From NCBI GenBank assembly GCA_946803715.1, contig CAMPET010000197.1, forward strand, positions 54,161 through 118,160: DNA of 64,000 bases, read 5' to 3'. Under the pieces are notes generated by a model. That model was not told the origin of the DNA and ran no database searches. It saw only the letters and a list, made by a program, of their open reading frames with translations. Position 1 is the first letter of the stretch. Each line of letters starts with the position of its first letter. Origin of the DNA: Beroe ovata. Its lineage: Eukaryota > Ctenophora > Nuda > Beroida > Beroidae. Below, one piece after another: positions 59,025-64,000 of this stretch. The position numbers were made by a program, and so were the translations under genes.

Positions 59025-62000
59025 ATGCCCATGCTGACAATACCTCAAGCAATGGATGACGAGATCAAGAAGTCTGTGTACATCTTGCGGGAATTCGCTG
59101 CTGATGCTAAGAAAGGTAGGTTATTGGTAGGTTACAGTAAGTTAGGTTAACCAGCATGTTTTCGCGTCTGTAGGGTAGGTATAGGGTATGTTTACCAGCT
59201 TGTTCGGTAACTCAAATTCAACTACATAAGGTAGAAAGATAACTCCTAGTAAGTTTGTCAGTTTTCCTTTCAGTACTATAACTGACCTATGGTTTTCAAT
59301 CTGTACTGTTTGTATCTGTGGGAATTCATTCACTGAGAATTTCCCTCAGGGCCTGACAAGTGGATTCCTGCGTCTATATTCAGCCGTGCGAAGGGCATTG
59401 CAATCATCAGTTACTGTAAAATGGGCTGCTTCGTCTCGGCTAGAGGAGGATCTGGTATTGTGGTGGCTAAACTTCCTTCAGGAGGTACACTTCCGTTCTT
59501 GACACCATCTTGACACCATTTTCTAGTCTCTTGACACGATTTTCGGTTCCGTTGACACCACTTTTGCTGACACCAGTTTATCCTGCAGGTTGGTCAGCCC
59601 CCTCTGCAGTAGGGATTGTCGGTCTGAGCGGAGGATTGGAGTTTGGGGTTGAGGTAAGTCCCGAGGAATTGTCGGCCATCCAAACCTACTATTCCAGTGT
59701 TGTTTTAACTAGTCTCTGTTTTATCTTGGCATGGGCCAATTTCAGACCACGGCCATCATAATGATGCTGATGTTTCCCAACGCGGTGAAGGCGTTCATGA
59801 GGGGCAAGAATGTGACGCTTGGCGGGGGAATTTCAGTCGCAGCTGGACCTTTCGGAAGGTAAGTCTTACAATCAATTGGAAAATCTTTGATAATAAGACA
59901 ATGCTTTTCTGTTAGATGTCTCTCCAACAGTTATCCAATCCCTCCAAATTCCCGAGAGATAAGCATTTTATCCATTTTGCTAGGGACATAGAAGGGGACG
60001 TAGCAGTGAAGTGCCCGGCTGCAATGTACACCTACGCCAAAGCCAAGGGTCTGTTCGTGGGGATAAACTTAGGCGGAACTCTGGTACTAGAACGGAAACG
60101 CGCCAACGAGAAGTGAGTTGAACAAGAGGAAGTATGTCACAGTCCATATATGGGATAATTACAGTCCTTTGTCATGTGATCATTCAGAGGGTAGGAGGTT
60201 TCGGGTGATTATACACGTTATTTCAACAAATGCCCACGTTAATAATAAACGGGAAGGGGGCGGGCGACGAATCGATTAAAATATCAAACCCGCTTCCCCT
60301 GTCGGCAAATCAGTCGGCAACAATATATGCAACAGTTATTAATACCGATTTAACTCCTAATTTTCACGGTGGGCGACAGAGAGAGCATTGTGAATTCTAA
60401 CTGGGGTAATTGAGGGTAATTAGGATAATCTCAGTGCGATAATTACTCTGCAGGTGTTACGGACCTGGAATCCGAGCATTCGACATCTTGTCAGGGAAAG
60501 TTGCTATTCCCCCACAGTGCAACGTACTGCACGATGTGAGTGTGTTAGTGTTATGAGTGATGTGTGTGAGTATGGGTTGAGGTGAAAATTGGACGGATAA
60601 TGGAGAAAAATGATTCCATCCGACATTCCTGTTCGATACAGTGTTCAGTGAACTCCCTGCCATTCAGGGTAACATAGTTTGATGTCATGAGGTGAAGCAT
60701 GTGATTTGATATTTCTAATCATTCAGGTCTTGAAAGAACAATCTAGACAAGCAAAACGGAAAGGTTTCCAGCAGGCTGTTAACGTAGGGAGCAAAGCTGC
60801 TGAGAAGAAATACGGTGTCAAAGGTAAGATGAAACGGTGTCAAGAATTTCGGGGTGACATAGACTATGGCCCATAGTGGGATGCCATAGTGAAAAAGGGT
60901 CAATGTTATACCTCATTCCTCAACCAGACCCTAGGGTTTCTGAGAGTTAAAACTGAGTTTGCACAAGACAAATTAATATATAACACAACTTTCAGACACA
61001 CACCTTAGAGCAGTACAAATCCAGACACACCTATAGAGACTAGAACATGCCTAACAGTTAAAGCAATACATTGTGCAGATCTAGCTTTTTTCATTATACT
61101 TTGCAGTTGCAGTCACACTAAAGTTTAAGTTTTAACACTGTCGGGGACTGGCGTTATTATGTGCTAAAGAGGTGGGCGTTGATGTGAAGTTCACTCATCA
61201 TCCAAAATAAGAAATAATACCTGAATATATCATCGTGCCAAGGGTATCTCAACAAAAATGAAATGTCATGTTCGAGAGAGAGGGAGAGAGAGGGGGGATT
61301 TGCTCTGAGAATTTGTCGCTATATAATATTGTGCCATTTTAAATGATGTATTCGTTGGGATTCTCAAATACTATAATAGTAACACGAATTAGCCCTCTCG
61401 GAGGGAAACAATGACAGAGCAGGGACCAATGGAGAAAGTGTGGCCCTGACACAGAGATATTCCTGATCATATCCTAGTATCCTAGTGTGTGGAAATGGGC
61501 AGGAATGTCTGCCGTAGGTGTTGTCAGTTTTATGATAAGTGAGAAGTGGTCTGAGATGAGTACTTCATAGCACTTAGTGTTTTCAAGGAAAACTTTTCAA
61601 GGAAAACCTATCACCCCTCAGTAATCACCATTACAAGTAATTACTGATTGACTGACGGGCGTTAGATCAACGGAAGTGAGAATTGAGATATACGTTAAAC
61701 ACATCCGTCAACTGTTGTATTTATCATTCAAACACAAGGAAATATCATAATGAGTGAGATCTAATAGTGTTATCTTAAGCTGGGTGAGGCTATTGTAACC
61801 GAGTGGGGATGGGCATGGAATATCGCGATTGATGGAAATGGCGTCAATGGATCGTGAGGGGTTTGGTTATATCATTCTCTTCTAATAAATCCGTGGATGA
61901 TATTCCAGCAGATAACCGCCGTGATTAAACCTAATATTAATGTCATCCTCTGCCCGAATTTATAATCCTATACTCTCATTACAGGTCTAAATAAAGCGGC

Positions 62001-64000
62001 AAACTCTGCGGCAGGGAGCGCGTTGGCGGCGGAAGAGCGCCATCACTCGGCGAAGAGTGGCGACACCCAGCGTGAATCATCGTATCGGAACAAGTCCAGA
62101 AGTACAAGTCTCAAGCTAGGTGAGTCGCAAACTAGGCGAGGTATTGGTTTTGATAGAAATGGTGAATTGACCCGATATGAAATAACCAAAAGGGAAGGTC
62201 ATGATTACGAGAATATCTGCATTGAACTGTGAATGATTCACATGCAAATATTGAGCAACACTCATCACCCATTTGTCAGTTTTGATAGATTCATCTCGAT
62301 AATAATTTGACACTCCGTGGTCTAACCATAAAGCAATTGTGTTACAAGAACGTGCATTATTCACAATTCCAAAGTTTGATAAAGCGACGAATCTTAGCCT
62401 CTCAAAGGGATAGGGTGAAGCAATGATGCACGTGCATTGTGCAGTGTGCAAATAATGAAGTCCTGACTACTGAAACTCAGTTTACATCACGATTTGTCAT
62501 GGATTATTATGCAAAATCTGCCGACATTGTAGGAAAACAAGTAAGTTTCTCATGGTCATTGACACCAGGCATCATTGACACCAGTCTGTGACGTATCGCT
62601 GCTACTGTCTTTGTCATATCTACAGTATTGGTCTGTGATTCGTCACAGACTGGTGTCAGTGCTTCGTCACAGACTGGTTTCAGTGATTCGCCACAGACTG
62701 GTGTCAGTGATTCGTCACAGACTGGTGTCAGTGTTCCGTCACAGACTGGTGTCAGTGATTCGTCACATACTGGTTTCAGCAATATGATATTGCAGACTGG
62801 TGTCTGTGACGTATCGCTGACACCAGTCCGTGACGTATAACTGACACCAGTTGGTCAAGCCTCTGGATATTCCGTGTGGCATTATACATGATACGGTTTA
62901 TAACTTGAGTAACTTGATACTCATTTCTTCATTTGTTTCCTTGTGCCTGGAATTAAATCCTTGTTGTGTGTCTCTGAACCATTTGAAAGTTAAAAATCTG
63001 AAGTATTTGACTTGTTCTTTTAAATTTAATCGACTATTATTGATGTGGCTATAGATGTACCATGTACAATGTACATTGCTTCGAGTATAATGTATTGATT
63101 TTATTTACTTAATATACCGGCAAGAAAGTACAGTTCATTCTATTGTTGTGTACAAAGAGCGCGTATAGTATAGCAGCTGCTATAATTTACCAGCTAGTCA
63201 TAAATAGCTTATCTTGTATACTTTACTCGTTCAGCACAGTGCATGATTGAATTATGATGGAATCTGCGCATAATCATAAACACCTCTCCATATAAGGAAT
63301 AATGCGATATTTCATCCTCCAGTTCAGCTGCTCTTGGAGCGTGTGTGCCTCATTTCTCCAGTAATTTGTGTATTTGTGGATTATGATCAGTGCTCTCATG
63401 CATCAAATCCAAATTGTACTCTGAGTCTGAACAAGCATGTGCATTTTTTGTATATTCTTGTACCTACTCGATTTTCGTACACCAAACATGTATTCGCAGC
63501 CCTAATTCGCTATGCAGGAATATAGGAATCAGGAATTTTCATTGCTCTTCAAACTGTACATTTCGTTGTACTTGTAGTTGTAAAGGGAAGGCACTTATAC
63601 TGACTTCATCTAATTCAAATGCCATTGGGTTAGTTGGCTGTAGGCGTGGTTCACAACTTCAGTTTTGAATCAAAGCATGTTCTATTCATTCGAAGTTCAC
63701 CTTTGTCACTTTCATTTTTATCAGGTAAGAGCAAGTTCCTATCCTCGAAAAAAGTCTCGAAGAGTGAAAAATCAAAGTCAGGCAGCAAAGCTTCATCTAC
63801 AAGGACAGAAAAAGTAGCGAAGAAAGGTAACACATCTTCACAACTCCCAGTCACACCCACCCTTCAGTTGTACTCTTAGATTTTACCTGTTTCTGTGAAA
63901 TCGAATCTATTCCATGTATCTCATTCCTCACTGAGGAATCCTCAGGTCCAGCGCCAGTACCAGTGAAGCGGAGCGCCCCTGTGCCGCCAGTTCAGCGTGG
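59025..64000 (+). CDS. SH3YL1: SH3YL1-like SYLF-domain protein, 3' end beyond window
   Basis: Ten exons chain in phase: 59025-59115, 59350-59484, 59589-59653, 59746-59858, 59984-60112, 60454-60535, 60727-60823, 61985-62119, 63725-63826, 63946 to the window end. The first seven give a full SYLF domain (Ysc84/SH3YL1): IPASIFSRAKGIAIISYCKM, SARGGSGIVVAKLPSGGWSA, SAVGIVGLSGGLEFGVE, KNVTLGGGISVAAGPFGR, AKGLFVGINLGGTLVLERKR. SYLF domains bind phosphoinositides. SH3YL1 acts in membrane ruffling and actin control at the plasma membrane. After the domain come basic, Ser/Lys-rich linker exons and a Pro-rich stretch (PAPVPVKRSAPVPPVQ). An SH3 domain is expected next but lies outside the window. The long linker introns (1.2 and 1.6 kb) hold no other gene. 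Confidence 0.93.
62570..62840. repeat. 24-bp minisatellite in SH3YL1 intron
   Basis: Units of GATTCGTCACAGACTGGTGTCAGT repeat about seven times with point changes. They are flanked by inverted copies of the same phrase (GACACCAGTCTGTGACGTAT) on both sides, near 62568 and 62820. Confidence 0.9.

Overview
The window is eukaryotic, from an animal. It holds multi-exon genes with GT-AG introns of roughly 80 bp to 3.6 kb, an integrin alpha chain, 7TM receptors, an SLC22-like carrier and standard housekeeping genes. The compact layout, many short introns, AT-rich spacers and signs of high heterozygosity (haplotype-like duplicated segments joined by a single N) fit an early-branching marine invertebrate such as a sponge. 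That placement is an inference and the sequence does not prove it.

Layout: 1-562 is the 3' end of a LINE-type retroelement. 4.87-6.26 kb (+) is a rhodanese/dual-specificity phosphatase like STYXL1, with an intact catalytic Cys. 6.83-9.26 kb (-) is an SLC22-like transporter. 13.43-25.97 kb (-) is a complete 25-exon integrin alpha gene whose exon phases all agree. Its 2.5-kb intron holds an intronless 7TM receptor gene (19.2-20.6 kb, same strand). 26-31 kb is mostly gene-free and contains a 125-bp assembly gap. 31.07-34.22 kb (-) encodes a 943-aa disordered Gln/Tyr/Pro-rich protein of unknown function with a GGWNDPPP motif. A foldback element lies between it and NDP kinase (36.1 kb, +). RPL15 (36.8-38.5 kb, +) converges with an 1180-aa RRM/RS-domain protein (39.1-43.5 kb, -).

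The right end is a run of four same-strand genes: SKP1, AMPK beta, CDCA7 and SH3YL1 (cut by the window edge). SKP1, AMPK beta and CDCA7 are spaced about 430-565 bp apart. A second intronless 7TM receptor lies on the opposite strand inside the largest CDCA7 intron. The genes do not form one pathway; they are a mix of housekeeping (translation, nucleotide balance, SCF ligase, energy sensing, splicing), cell adhesion/signalling and chromatin functions.

The points most worth following up are: the two intronless receptors nested in host introns, both with Thr-Arg in place of Asp/Glu-Arg after TM3; the acidic Ser-repeat insertion in integrin Calf-2; the about 250-aa KEN-box extension on CDCA7; the phosphatase with a live active site; splice-acceptor-like sites just upstream of several start codons; and the nested palindromic element at 34.67-35.15 kb. 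Coding models were built by hand by matching splice sites and codon phase. Exon ends are firm where phases chain, less so at 5' ends.
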